This document shows, one piece after another, positions 1-10,897 of a DNA stretch of 64,000 bases. A program made the position numbers and the translations under genes. Source of the stretch: Lonicera japonica (lineage: Eukaryota; Streptophyta; Magnoliopsida; Dipsacales; Caprifoliaceae); contig CM038464.1 of NCBI GenBank assembly GCA_021464415.1, positions 53,619,328-53,683,327 on the forward strand, given 5' to 3'. The notes beneath the pieces are model-generated. The model had not been told where the DNA came from and searched no databases. It saw only the letters and a program-made list of their open reading frames with translations. Position 1 is the first letter of the stretch. Every line of letters begins with the position of its first letter.

Positions 1-743
1 TGCCCCCCCACTCTAAGCGCCATGTCTAGTGTATTTTGTAAAACATGTATTTTTTTACTATTTAAATAATAATAAAATTAAAATTATTTATTTATATTTT
101 ATTACACTATATTTTTATTAATTAATTGTTATTTTTTTCTCCCTCAATTCAAACGAACGTAATAATAAATTATATTCCCACTAATACATTATTATACTTT
201 CTTTCTTAATCTGATATGGTGGTTGCTTGCCTATGAGTGATTGACGAAGGTCTAGAAACTACTATTGGCATAATGATGATGTGGCTAAAGTTATTAAAAA
301 AGGGTGAAAGGATATTTTTTAAGTATTCTTATGATAGAGATGTAAAGTGTCATTTTCCTAGATTAATAACTAAAGAAATTTTTTACAATTTTCTTTCTTA
401 TACGGCCAAAGTCCTTCTTGGTCTCTTGTGCATTCGCTTTGAGTTTTTTATTTTTTTTTTTATTTTGTACAAGCCTCCAACCACCCCATAGAGAATAGAT
501 TGGTTAATTAATTAGCATGAAGAGAATTTTTATTATTATTAAATTTGAATGATGTCAAGGGTTACTTAGTTCACGTGAAAATATTTAATAATATATAATA
601 GTTACTTAAAGATAAATTAATTTAATACATTCGCTTTTAGACACACAAAACACATTCTCGTGGTTTAAAATATAAAAAATAAATTAACCATATATACCTA
701 TAAAGTTAAATGTAGTGATGAGTCAAATCAATTAGACTTTAAA
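1..743. other. AT-rich DNA with no supported gene
   Basis: The only open frame of any size (237-491) has low-complexity composition and no recognisable domain. I see no TIRs, tRNA boxes or splice-linked coding segments here. Confidence 0.5.
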
Positions 744-1390
744 TTAGGGGTGGGTTCAATAAGGTTACTGTACCAAAACTTTTCCACTAGGTACTGAATT
801 GAAGTTTTGGTAGACCAAAATATAATACCTATTAATGTACTTAAATTTTCATTGTACCAAAAAATTAGTTTGGTATGGTTAGTAATGGTATATTATCAGA
901 TTTTTTTTTTAAAAAAAAAGATATTAAAATTTTTAATAATATGAAGGAACTTTAATAGTAATGAGTGAGAAACTATTATAATTTTAATAATATGAAGGCA
1001 CTTTAATAGTAATAAGTGAGAAACTATTATGCCCAATTCAATTTTATGAGGCGACCCAATTGGGCTGAAAATTAGATTTTGGTAATTATTTTGGGACTTA
1101 AAAGAAGGGCACAGCTTAATTGAATTATAGTTTGGTACACATGGACAATTGGTATTTGGTATTATTTTGATAGTTTGGTATTATTTTGATAGTTTTTTAT
1201 TCTAGTAAATAAAAAATATATAATTATTTTAATACGGTACGGTATATTAGTGGTAATAAAAATCGTTACTGATACCATATCATATGCCACCGATACAGTA
1301 CATTTATCGATTTATACGAATGGTACAAATTATTAGTGGTACGACATAACGTGATATAATACAGCATTTTTGGTACAAAATTAAACTCCT
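744..1390. repeat. Possible degenerate hAT-like non-autonomous element
   Basis: The stretch opens with TAGGGGTGGGTTCAATAAGG, a hAT-like terminus, and is filled with variants of a GGTACGGTAT/ATACCATA motif in both orientations. The same style of motif recurs at 15311-16495. I could not find a clean opposite terminus or a TSD, so the borders are approximate. Within it, a segment near 945-1030 repeats a short AAACTATTAT-containing unit. Confidence 0.3.
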
Positions 1391-1631
1391 ACTTTAAACA
1401 ATGCTCAAAATAGAAACATAACACATATGGAATGTTAGTATAATGCAAAAAGGATGGAGAAACCCACCCCATGCCTATGTTCGAGCCATGGGAACCTTGT
1501 TTTTCTTTCCGCTCTTCTCCTCGTAGCCGATCACCATATATATATATATATATATAACGCTTGTATACAAAAATACCTCTTATTTTTCTTTCCGCTCTTC
1601 TCCTCTTAGTCGACCACCATATATATCAATA

Positions 1632-2231
1632 GGGGCAATTAAAAAAAATGGCTTATTAGAGAAAGATTTTCACACTAAAGCCAAGGAATAATTTTTTTAA
1701 AAATAAAGGGCCTATTTTTTATTTTATTGATAATATGACATGTGCCTTTTTTTTTCATTATAAAATGACAACACAACCCTTAAAATAAACTAAAAAATAT
1801 CAATATGCATTAAAATATGGACTGCAATATGAACTTTGCAGTCTATATTTCACTGCAATATGAACTTTGCAGTCCATATTTCATTGCAATGTAAACTTTG
1901 CAGTCGATATTTTTAGTGCAAAGTTCATATTGCAGTCCGTATTTTACTGCAATGTGAACTTTGCAATCCATATTTTTAGTGAAAAGTTCGTATTTTAGTC
2001 CATATTTTTGTGCAAATTTCATAAAAAGGGGTAATTTAGGTAATACATAACATAGTTTTATTAATTAAATAATATTTAAATGCATTCAAATACATTCATT
2101 TAAAATATAAAACAAAATAGGCCTCTTACACTAATTACCAATTAAAAATAGGCCCTTCATTCAAAAAAATATTATTCATTAGATTTTTGGTAAAAATCAA
2201 TGTATAATAAGCATTTCTACCTAATTTCTAG
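1632..2231. mobile_element. Mutator-type MITE, copy A, with 9-bp TSD
   Basis: This 600-bp non-coding element is flanked by a perfect 9-bp direct repeat, ATATCAATA, at 1623-1631 and 2232-2240. It starts GGGGCAATTA and ends CTAATTTCTAG. Inside the ends is an imperfect inverted pair: GGCTTATTAG near the left, ATAATAAGC near the right, and AAGGGCCTATTTT against AAAATAGGCCCTT. The core (about 1815-2000) is an array of alternating forward and reverse copies of a GAACTTTGCAGTC unit. The 9-bp TSD points to Mutator-superfamily mobilisation. It is a sister copy of the element at 2345-3007. Confidence 0.85.
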
Positions 2232-2344
2232 ATATCAATATAACACTTGTATCCGGAAATATCTAACAAAATTAAATAAGGAAAAATCATCTTTCTATCT
2301 TTTCTCTTTGCTTTTAAACCACTAAAAAAACCTTAAAAATTCTT

Positions 2345-3007
2345 GGGGCAATTAAAAAAAAGGGCTTATTAGAGAAAGATTTTCACACTAAGGCCAAGGA
2401 ATATTTTTTTTTTAAATAAAGGGCCTATTTTTTATTTTATTGATGATATGACATGTGTCTTTTTTTTCATTATAAAATGACATCCCAACCCTTAAAATAA
2501 ACTAAAAAAGTATCAATATGCATTAAAATATAGACTGCAATATGAACTTTGCAGTCTATATTTCACTGCAATATGAACTTTGCAGTCCATATTTCACTGC
2601 AATGTGAACTTTGCAGTCGATATTTTTAGTGCAAAGTTTATATTGCAGTCCATATTTTACTGCAATGTGAACTTTGCAGTCCATATTTTTAGTGCAAAGT
2701 TCATATTGCAGTACATATTTCACTGCAATATGAACTTTGCAGTTCATATTTTATTGCAATATGAACTTTGCAGTCCATATTTTTTGTGAAAATTTCATAA
2801 AAAGGGGTAATTTAGGTAATATATAATATGTTTTTATTAATTAAATGATATTTAAATTTATTCAAATACATTCATTTAAAATATAAAACAAAATAGGCCT
2901 CTTACACTAATTACCAATTAAAAATAGGCCCTTCATTCAAAAAAATATTATTCATTGGATTTTTGGTAAAAATCAATATATAATAAGCCCTTCTACCTAA
3001 TTTCTAG
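2345..3007. mobile_element. Mutator-type MITE, copy B, with 9-bp TSD
   Basis: This 663-bp element is the same family as 1632-2231 but is flanked by a different perfect 9-bp repeat, AAAATTCTT, at 2336-2344 and 3008-3016. It is therefore an independent insertion only 113 bp away, not a tandem duplication. Ends and sub-terminal inverted pairs match copy A; here the terminal GGGCTTATTA is exactly complementary to TAATAAGCCC at the other end. The core array of GAACTTTGCAGTC palindromes (about 2535-2785) has several more units than copy A. Two short open frames over the array (2556-2747 minus and 2580-2789 plus) are translations of the repeat and are not genes. Confidence 0.88.
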
Positions 3008-3016
3008 AAAATTCTT

Positions 3017-3753
3017 TTCTTAAACCTTAAAACTTCATTTCTTAATTAACACGAATGGATTAGGCTTTCCGCTTTCAATACGGAGGTCAATTGGGATTGA
3101 GAATAGCGCTGGCAAACAGCAACTTTCGTTTCTCCCCTAAGCCTATCAAAGTTTGTTTTTTTTAATAATTTTATATTTAAATGACTTTTATATCATGATT
3201 AAAAATTTAACATTAAAACAAAAAAATATGAGGTGAGCTACAGCGTAAGGTAAGATACGCCCTTAATAATTATAATACTGCAAAAAATTGAGTCAATGGG
3301 TTTCAAGGCTCTTTTTATCCTGTAATTTACAACACACGTGATGTGTATGTAATATTATAGTCAATAAACAATATCAAAATATGTAATTGTTCTTGTTTAA
3401 GCGATAAAAAGACACCAAAACTATACTGAATAAACACTATCAAAAATAAAGGACATTTTAGTAATCAAACAGAGACACCAAATATTTTAGATACACTAAA
3501 TTAATAGTATAGATGTTCAATAGAAGTGTACTTTATTTATTCATTAACAAAAAACGAACGTAAAATATTTTTCCTTTGTTTTTTTTTTCCAAATATAGTG
3601 GGTGGATGGGTGGCGGTGAGGATTGTTAAGGCCTAGCAATTAATCATGAAGATAAGGAAAAAAAAGGTTTAATAAAGCTATAATTTTGACTATTCAAAAG
3701 GAATTGGTTGAGCTCAAGTAATAAAATTCGATCTTCTATTTTTTTTAGTACAA
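3017..3753. other. Intergenic DNA, nothing recognised
   Basis: AT-rich sequence between the second MITE and the hAT element. No TIR pair, splice-compatible coding segment or RNA gene was found. Confidence 0.5.
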
Positions 3754-4523
3754 GCAGTGTGTAGGGCTGGCAATTTACAACCGAAAATCGACCGATCCGA
3801 CTCATTTCGGTCAGTAAACCGACCGACCATTGCTTCATCGGTTACCGCACTGTCGGTTACCGACCATGTACGGTTGCGGTTGCGGTATAAGGTTTTCAAT
3901 TAGTCGGTAAAAATCGACCGACCGAAAAATTATTAAAATATTAAACAATTAAACTTTTGCTTTTATTAGTTTTAAGTTAAAACTTTTACATCTTTATTCT
4001 TTAAGACTTTAACTCACAGGCTCACCGCTCACATCCCTCAGACCCTACTCCCTCGGTCCCTCCGTCTCACACTCTCATGCACAGTCCATCACTCATTCAC
4101 TCCATTTCCTCTCACGCACTCACGCACAGTCCCACACTTCTCCAAATCTCCGTAACTCCGTTCATTCTTCACCACCACGGCGAGACGACGGCATGGAAGG
4201 ACTCCATAGCTGGTACTTTGGTCGCCGGTAAGTCCTAATTTGTGCCCTAATTTATGCCCTAATTTAGCAATTTATGCTCCACGGTTCCATTCTCAATGAT
4301 AAGGTTTGTTTTTGGATTTTTTTCCACGAAAATTCCTACTAGGAATTGAATCTCCATTAGCATTGAAGGGGAAGAAAGGGAAAAAAATGTAGCTAATTTC
4401 AAAAAGTAACAGTGTAACACAAATCTAAATTAGCTAATTTCCTGCTTAATGGCTTGCTTGCTTGCAAAAAGTAAGTAAATTATATTGTGGCATTGTGGCA
4501 ACGTGGCCCGTGGAAAAAAATTA

Positions 4524-4700
4524 GTGAACCTCATCCAAAGAATGTTTTCTGCTTAGTCTACTTTCTGTTTGTAATATTTCTAATTTCTTAGTGAACCTCA
4601 TCCAAAGAATGTTTGTAATTTTGTAATATCTCTTAGTGAACCTCATCCAAAGAATGTTTGTAATATCTCTTAGTGAACCTCATCCAGGGGTTAAACATCT
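4524..4700. repeat. Short tandem repeat within the hAT leader
   Basis: AGTGAACCTCATCCA occurs four times (about 4524, 4591, 4635 and 4674), most copies followed by AAGAATGTTTGTAAT. It lies in what is probably the intron of the transposase 5' leader: a GTAAGT donor sits near 4229 and a TTCTTAG acceptor near 5153. Confidence 0.7.
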
Positions 4701-5172
4701 CTTAGTTTTCTGCTTAGTTCACTTTCTGTTTGTAATTTTGTATATTTGCCTGATCCAAGGAAAAGGAGGGCCGAGCCTGGAAGTTGAATGGAGAAGTTCC
4801 ACTTTGGACTGGAGCTTTTGACACTCAGGATGATAATTATTAATTTATTATTAGTCATTACTGAGGTCTTTTAGACGAACATACGCAAAAGATTAGTTCC
4901 TTTTTTTGTGGTCCTTTCTTGTGGTTCTTATAATGATCTAGCTCCAATGTTTTACTTTTGAACACCCTATAAGCCGGCCCTTAAAGAAACTCGTGTGAAA
5001 TACTTTTACTTTTGAATTCCATATGGATAAAAATTATAAAATAGATTTGCACCAACTAAGCATATAGAATGATATTAAGGTGTTTAAGAATCTTGTGGTG
5101 CATGCACACGTCAATCCTTTTTCTAACACACGTCAATCCTTTTCCTTTTCTTAGTTCGTGTTTTCTAATTTC

Positions 5173-6874
5173 ATGATGGATAGCCAATCTGCTTCGTGTA
5201 GCACACATTCTCCTAGCTGTCCTATTTCAAGTCCAGATACGAATATTCCTCCACCACCACCTCCTCCTCCTCCCCCAAGTAATCCCACACAAAATAATTC
5301 TGATGATGAAGAAGATATAGAATTTGATAATGTTGCCGGTATTGAAAGCTCGGGTGCAACTAGTAAGCCGCTTGGGGGTAATAAAAGAAAAACGAGTGAA
5401 GTGTGAAAATGGGCGACTAAACATGAATTTATAAATGAATATGGGGAGAAGGATAAGTTGGATTTGTTTAGGTCGTTTTGTTCTTTGGAGAAAATGGATA
5501 AGATGGCTACTATCCCTATGGATATTATTACAAGGTGGAATGCAACATATGGGATGCTTAGTGGTGCATTCAAGTACAAGAATGTGTTTGCTAGAATGAC
5601 GGAAGAAAATGATCAATTTGAAGCATACTTTAAAAAAATTGTGAGTAGAGAAATTGAAGGGAAAAAGGTCCAAGCCAAGAGAGAGGGGCCTCCGGTGGAA
5701 GAGGATTGGGCAAGAACGATAAGCTTTGCCCATTTTCTTAAAAAAATTTATGATGCCACCATAAAATTAAGAGCAACGAAAACTCCAACCTCAAATTTAA
5801 TTTTATCAACGCTCTTGACTTTGCAAGTAGAAATTGAAAGTAAATTAAGGGATTATACAAATCCAACTTTGCAAGGTGTGGCTTATTTTATGAAGTTAAA
5901 ATTTGAGAAGTATTGGGGTTCAATTGATGATGTGAATCCTATTGTGTTTATAGCCCAAGTACTTGATCCGAGGTATAAATTTGATATGATTGAGTATGGT
6001 TTAGAAAGAATTAATGTGGGGGAGTCTAAAATTGAGCAAGTGAATGACTCAATTAAACAACGCTTCAATGACTTGCTTAGGGTGTATAAGGGTGGAAACG
6101 ATGAAGAAAGATCAAAAGAGGTGGCATTGGATGATTCTAATCCGGTAGGAGCGGATGATGATGAAACGTCATGGTTTGTGCACATTATGAATAAAAGAAA
6201 GGCGTCACATCGTATGGAGATAACAAATGAAGTAGACAAGTACTTGAATGACCCTTCTGAAAGCTCGCACAATGAGGAATTCAATCTCTTAGAGTGGTGG
6301 AAAGCAAGTGGTGGTAGATATCCGGTCCTTTCAAAGATTGCTAGGGATGTGTTTGCTCTTCCTAGTTCTACTGTAGCTAGTGAGAATGCGTTTAGCCTTG
6401 GTGGGAGGGTTGTTGATCCATTTAGAGCTTCCTTAACACCCAAAATGGTTGAAGCATTAGTGTGTTCGAGCGATTGGCTTAGAGGTGAAGAATTTAAATT
6501 CTACAAGGAGCCTACAGAAGAAGAAGTGGCGTTTTACAAAGAACTTGAAGAAGTTGAAAATGGTAAGAAGGTTAATACTTATGTAATTATTTATTTCAAA
6601 TTTCAATAATACTACGCTATTTATGCAATACTTACTAATTTACTAGTGTTTGTTACTTTGTTTGCATGTAGAGGTGAGGATCGAGCAAGTTGGAGTTAGA
6701 GATTCGGAAAGTCAAATTCAATTACCACCTCCTCCGACTCAAGTTCAAGTAACACCTCCTCCCACTCAAACTCAAGCTCAAGCTCCTCCACCGGCTCCAC
6801 GTCCCAATATTCCAAGACCGAGAGGAAGTGCTCGAAGGGGTTCTCGAATGACAAGAGGGGGGGTCTGTGGTTAG
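5173..6874 (+). pseudogene. hAT transposase gene, interrupted and missing its zinc finger
   Basis: The frame runs from the methionine at 5173 (an in-frame ATG-less extension reaches 5158) to 6562, then through a probable intron at 6563-6671 (GGTAAG donor, GCATGTAG acceptor, phase kept) to a last exon ending at the stop at 6874. The N-terminal part has a poly-proline run and an acidic DDEEDIEFDN patch. A TGA at 5404-5406 breaks the frame directly after KRKTSEV, where a BED zinc finger normally begins. The sequence then goes almost straight to TRWNATYGML, so the zinc finger and the segment after it are missing. Downstream are a DUF4413-like segment (about 5880-6090, with LDPRYK) and the hAT C-terminal dimerisation domain (about 6235-6490, with WWKASGGRYPVLSKIARD and PSSTVASENAFS). 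The last exon is rich in Pro and Gln and ends RRGSRMTRGG. The product is probably non-functional, but the dimerisation domain is intact. Confidence 0.88.
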
Positions 6875-7714
6875 CTATTAATTTCTAAATTTTAAGGTAT
6901 GTGGCTATGTGATGTATTGTTGTGTACATTACAAAATTAGTAAATTATATTTGTTGCTTAAGTTTTAAGTTTTGACATAGTGTTAGTGTGTTACACAAAC
7001 CCCTAGTGAGTAGTGACATAGAGGGCTAAACTTTGTCAGTTTGTTACAGGCTTGTTGTTGGCTACTGCATTTATTGATGGAGGGCTACTATTGTTATTTG
7101 GTGCTAATTTACTGCATGGCTGGCTGGCTGCTACTTTTTTTGATGAAGTTTTTTGTGCTAATTTGATGTTATTATATATGATAATATGTTAGAGTTTACC
7201 TCTTTGGTACTCAGTTAAAAAACTTTAAAATTAATTGTTTGGAACTTTGCTAATTGCTAGTTTAATACTTTAGTAGTTTAGTTAAACTAGTTTGCTAATT
7301 GCTACTGCTTGTTAGCTGTTGCTAGTTGCTACTTTGCTAAATTAATTACTACTTTGCTAAATTAGTTTGGTTACTTAGGGGAAGAAAAAACAAAAATACT
7401 CTAGTTTGATATTTTTGGAGTGATTCTGTCATTTACTTATTTGAGTCATTTCTGTGAATATAATTTCTAGTGCTACTGCTAGAATGCTACTGCCTGGTTG
7501 GCTGGAATGCTGGATTAGTGGATTGTTACAGCAGTCGGTTTTAACCGACACTCTACCGAACTGACTGAGCTGATCGGTTTTACCGATCGTCGATTTACAG
7601 AGTAATACGGTTCGAAAACGGTATGCAATTTGAACCAACCGACTGTGTCGGTTCGATATATAAACCGACCGACTCGGTTTCGGTTACCGAACTACTACCA
7701 CCCCTAGCAGTGTG

Positions 7715-9295
7715 GATAAATTTGGATGGTTCTAAAAGGAAGAGGGTCGGGATCAAACCATAGGCACTTGTGTGAATAACCACACTTTTAACTACTTGGG
7801 CTAAGTCCTTAATCTATATATAGTATCAACCATTCAAAAATATTAATGCTGGCTATAATAACAACATTATAATATAATTTATTTTTTAAAATTATGGATG
7901 GTAATTTTGTAATTTCCAGTATGAACTGAAAAAGGGCTTCTATATTTTATATATAGTAATATGAAAACAAATACTAAATTCAACAGCCATGAACTTCTGA
8001 CACATTTAATAATTATCGATTTTAATCTGGAAATCTTCTTTTCCATACGTGTTAGTATTTAACATTTTGCATTTGTATTTTTGTTTATGTATATTAGATA
8101 AATATAAATTGCACAGCAGTTAATATCTTAGAATAGTTTTAACAAATACTAATACATAATAATGATTTATGTGACACAACACAGAAATATATATATATAT
8201 ATATATATTCATACTATATATAAAGAGTGAACAAAAATTTTAGTAAGTTTGTGAAATTATGAAATTATCGTTCATGTTTTCAAAATTTAACGAGTATAAC
8301 TCTATCATAGCATTATTTCAACACCTAAGTCGAGTAAATATACTCTACTTACTATACTAATAAATTTTCTATTGTGAATGTTCTAAAGGACTTGAAACTT
8401 AATCATAAAGAGGCCCGGCTTAAGGGTGTGACAAAGAAGGCCATGTCGCCTTGAACCCCAAAATTTTCAACTTTTTAGAGGTCTCCAAATTTTGATGTTC
8501 ATGTATATATATATATATAACATTATATACAAAAATATAAAAATACACTTATATACTTATTAAAGTCCAATCTTTATAACCACAAGTTGTGGCCAGTGGT
8601 TTAACCACCATTGGATTCGAGTTTTAAAGTCGACTGAGAGTTCTTCAAGTTGATTTCTGATAGTAGCAAAATAATTATAGCCCATAACAAGCTCAAATTT
8701 ATGTGTAAATTAGTTGAGGTACATAAAAGTTGGTCCAAACAATTTATGACATAAAAAGAAGAAGAAAAAAAGCCGAATCTTTGTGGAAAAAAAAGCTTAC
8801 TTAAATAATAAAGCACCAAACGTTCTCAATTCTTAACTCCGTATTTTTATAATGATAAAAATTAAATTTTATAATACATCTATATTATAAAATACTATTT
8901 TTGACCAAAATTTTCTTAAAAAAATATAAGAATTTAATGGTTAAAAATACATATGTTATGGTGTGCATTAGTTCTATACTATTGGATGAGTTTTATACAC
9001 ACATCAAGATGTTACATCAAAGTTAAAAAACTCACACCAATAATATACACACAATACACTCTCACATACTAATAATTTTGTGTGCATTAAAAATGTCATA
9101 ATTTAAAATAAAAAATTCAAATTTAATAAAAAATTAATATTTAAAATCTACTAATCAAGATCAATAAAACAAGATCCATTATGACTATATAATTATGCAA
9201 AAAAAATCAAGAAAAATTATTGTGTAACATTTAAGGACGCACGTTATGCGTTCGTACATTATTGGTCATCTCAATCTTTCCTTTTTAGAATGTAC
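7715..9295. other. Intergenic DNA with only weak repeat signals
   Basis: No gene. A TA microsatellite lies near 8190-8210 and another near 8504-8519. Short stretches at 7725-7800 and 8590-8635 look vaguely like degraded tRNA-derived SINE heads on the minus strand but are too poor to call. Confidence 0.4.
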
Positions 9296-9650
9296 GTCAC
9301 GTGGTTGGATTATGATTGAAAAACTCTTTCAAAAATTAAAAACAACTCGGTCAAATCTAGTATACTTTTAGTTTTTTTAGCATGAAGATATATTGAACTT
9401 ACATTTCAGTTGTTCACAACATTAGACTAGACTAGACAATTGGCTTAGTAGACTGATTGATTTTGTCGTTACATGGTTGGATTATAATTAAAAGATTCTT
9501 TAAAAAATTTAAAACAAGTCGGTTCAATCTGGTATACTTTTAGTTTTTTCAGCATGAAGATATATTGAATTTACGTTTCAGTTGTTTAACGTTAGATTAG
9601 ACTAGATAATGTACTCAAAATATACTAATTGATTTTGTCGATTTAAATTC
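9296..9650. repeat. Tandem duplication of about 172 bp
   Basis: Two adjacent copies, about 9296-9470 and 9471-9650, share GTTGGATTATRATT, GGTATACTTTTAGTTTTTT-type sequence, AGCATGAAGATATATTGAA and a closing TTGATTTTGTCG. They differ by scattered substitutions and small indels, so the duplication is not recent. No coding content. Confidence 0.8.
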
Positions 9651-9667
9651 GTTACACGTTAATTTTT

Positions 9668-10897
9668 GAGGCAATTAGGCATAAGGGCTCATTCTAATAA
9701 TAATATAATTATAAAGGACACTTAAAAATTAGCTATATAAATTAAGAATACTATACAAAAAAGACACTAATATATTTAGCACCTTAGTTACTATCCAGAA
9801 TATGCTAAATGCATTTAGTACCTTCTGAGCACCAACCAAAAGGTGCTAAATATATTTAACACCTTCTAAACAATAACCAGAATATGCTAAATGTACAACC
9901 AAAAGGTGCTAAATGCATTTAGCACTACCTGGAGCACCTTCTGAGCATCAACCAGAAAGTTTAGCACCAATTTGTTTCAGCATAAATGATGCTAAATGGT
10001 GTTAAATCTGTTTAGCACCAATCTATTTCAGCACACCAATGATGTTAAATCAGTTTTAGCACCAATAAAAAAATACAAAAAATGATGAGATCTTCATCTC
10101 GCACACCTTCAATCAAATCCAGATCCTTGTCAAGATAAACATCTTCCTTAATCTTCTCAGTTCTCGAAACCTCCATGAACGCCTTCGATTCATCATCAAT
10201 TAGCCACTCCAGCTCAAACTCCTTCAATTTCATCTACGATCCGCCTTTTCTCCTTTTACCACCAAATTTCACACAAATTGCAAAGAGAAGAACTGGATAC
10301 AAGTAATCATCAAGCCTCTTGTTCATCACTTCTCTCTTCTTTTAAAATTTAATTGTATCCACATCGAATTGTGCAAAGTCCCATTTAATGAGATCGTCAC
10401 TGTCATATGAATTACAAAGCTCAAAATCTAAGCGTATATACATGCACAAATGTATAATCTACGAGTATTATAAATAAAATGAGTACCGAGATGCGAGGAT
10501 GGAGGTTGAAGATCGAGAGTACTGTAGAGAAAGAGATCGAACGAGGCGTCTTTGGATCTCTTCGACGGTGGCAACTGGACTCGAAGCTTCGTCTCTGTTT
10601 TGTTCCATTTTTGATAATCTTCTCGCTTTGAGAGTTCAGTGCTTGGTTTACATATAAATGATTTTATATATAAATGGTTTATATATATGTAAGAGAGAGG
10701 GTGAATGAGAGGAAATTATATCAAGGTATTTTTGTCCATCAACATTTATTATTTTTCTTAAAATAAATTAATATTATGAAAAGTGTCCTTATTGTAAAAT
10801 CAAATTGTGAAATTAGTACTACTTTCTTTTATTAAATATGAGTCCGTTCTTAAAATTATAAAACATTATGAAACGAGGACTTATAACCCATTATCTC
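9668..10897. mobile_element. Non-autonomous Mutator-like element, possible gene capture
   Basis: Left end GAGGCAATTAGGCATAAGG and the complement of the right end, GAGATAATGGGTTATAAGT, are related, and similarity continues inward for about 60 bp (left CTCATTCTAATAATAATATA against a diverged right counterpart). The flanks, TTAATTTTT before and TTAAATTTTT after, look like an imperfect 9-10 bp target duplication. The left terminus resembles the GGGGCAATTA start of the MITEs at 1632 and 2345. About 9755-10070 holds an array of GGTGCTAAATGCATTTAGCA-type repeats. The right half looks like a fragment of a host gene on the minus strand. Borders and class are inferred. Confidence 0.55.
10045..10640 (-). 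pseudogene. Possible captured gene fragment inside a Mutator-like element
   Basis: Read on the minus strand, 10640 to about 10480 resembles a 5' leader exon: non-repetitive, and markedly richer in G and C than its surroundings. It is followed by an intron-like AT-rich stretch and then an ATG at 10233 that opens a 62-codon frame (MKLKEFELEWLIDDESKAFM at the start, rich in Glu, Asp and Lys). The acidic, helix-forming composition lasts about 50 codons, then turns into hydrophobic low-complexity residues where the GCTAAA repeats begin, so only the first part looks gene-derived. I do not recognise the family. It may equally be chance coding potential. Confidence 0.35.

Larger units (their letters stand above)
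3762..7706 (+). mobile_element. hAT superfamily DNA transposon with 8-bp TSD
   Basis: The element is 3,945 bp and is bounded by a perfect 8-bp target duplication, GCAGTGTG, at 3754-3761 and 7707-7714, which is the hAT signature length. Its ends are TAGGGCTGGCAA and, on the complementary strand of the right end, TAGGGGTGGTAG. Both sub-terminal regions (3775-3920 and 7530-7690) are packed with CGGTTACCGA and ACCGACCGAC-type motifs in both orientations, the usual arrangement of hAT transposase binding sites. A transposase gene lies inside on the plus strand. The intact TSD suggests a fairly recent insertion, but the coding region is already damaged. Confidence 0.93.

Noticed and set aside
237..491. 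84-codon protein-coding gene
   Set aside because: Low complexity with runs of Phe and Leu, no domain, and typical of chance frames in AT-rich DNA.
1800..2790. Direct repeats with regular spacing that could suggest a CRISPR-like array
   Set aside because: Units alternate orientation, have no unique spacers, and lie inside two transposons with 9-bp TSDs in a plant genome.
5151..5733. Minus-strand frames of 142 and 168 codons
   Set aside because: They are shadows of the plus-strand hAT transposase; the glycine or tryptophan/arginine runs are the complement of its poly-proline codons.
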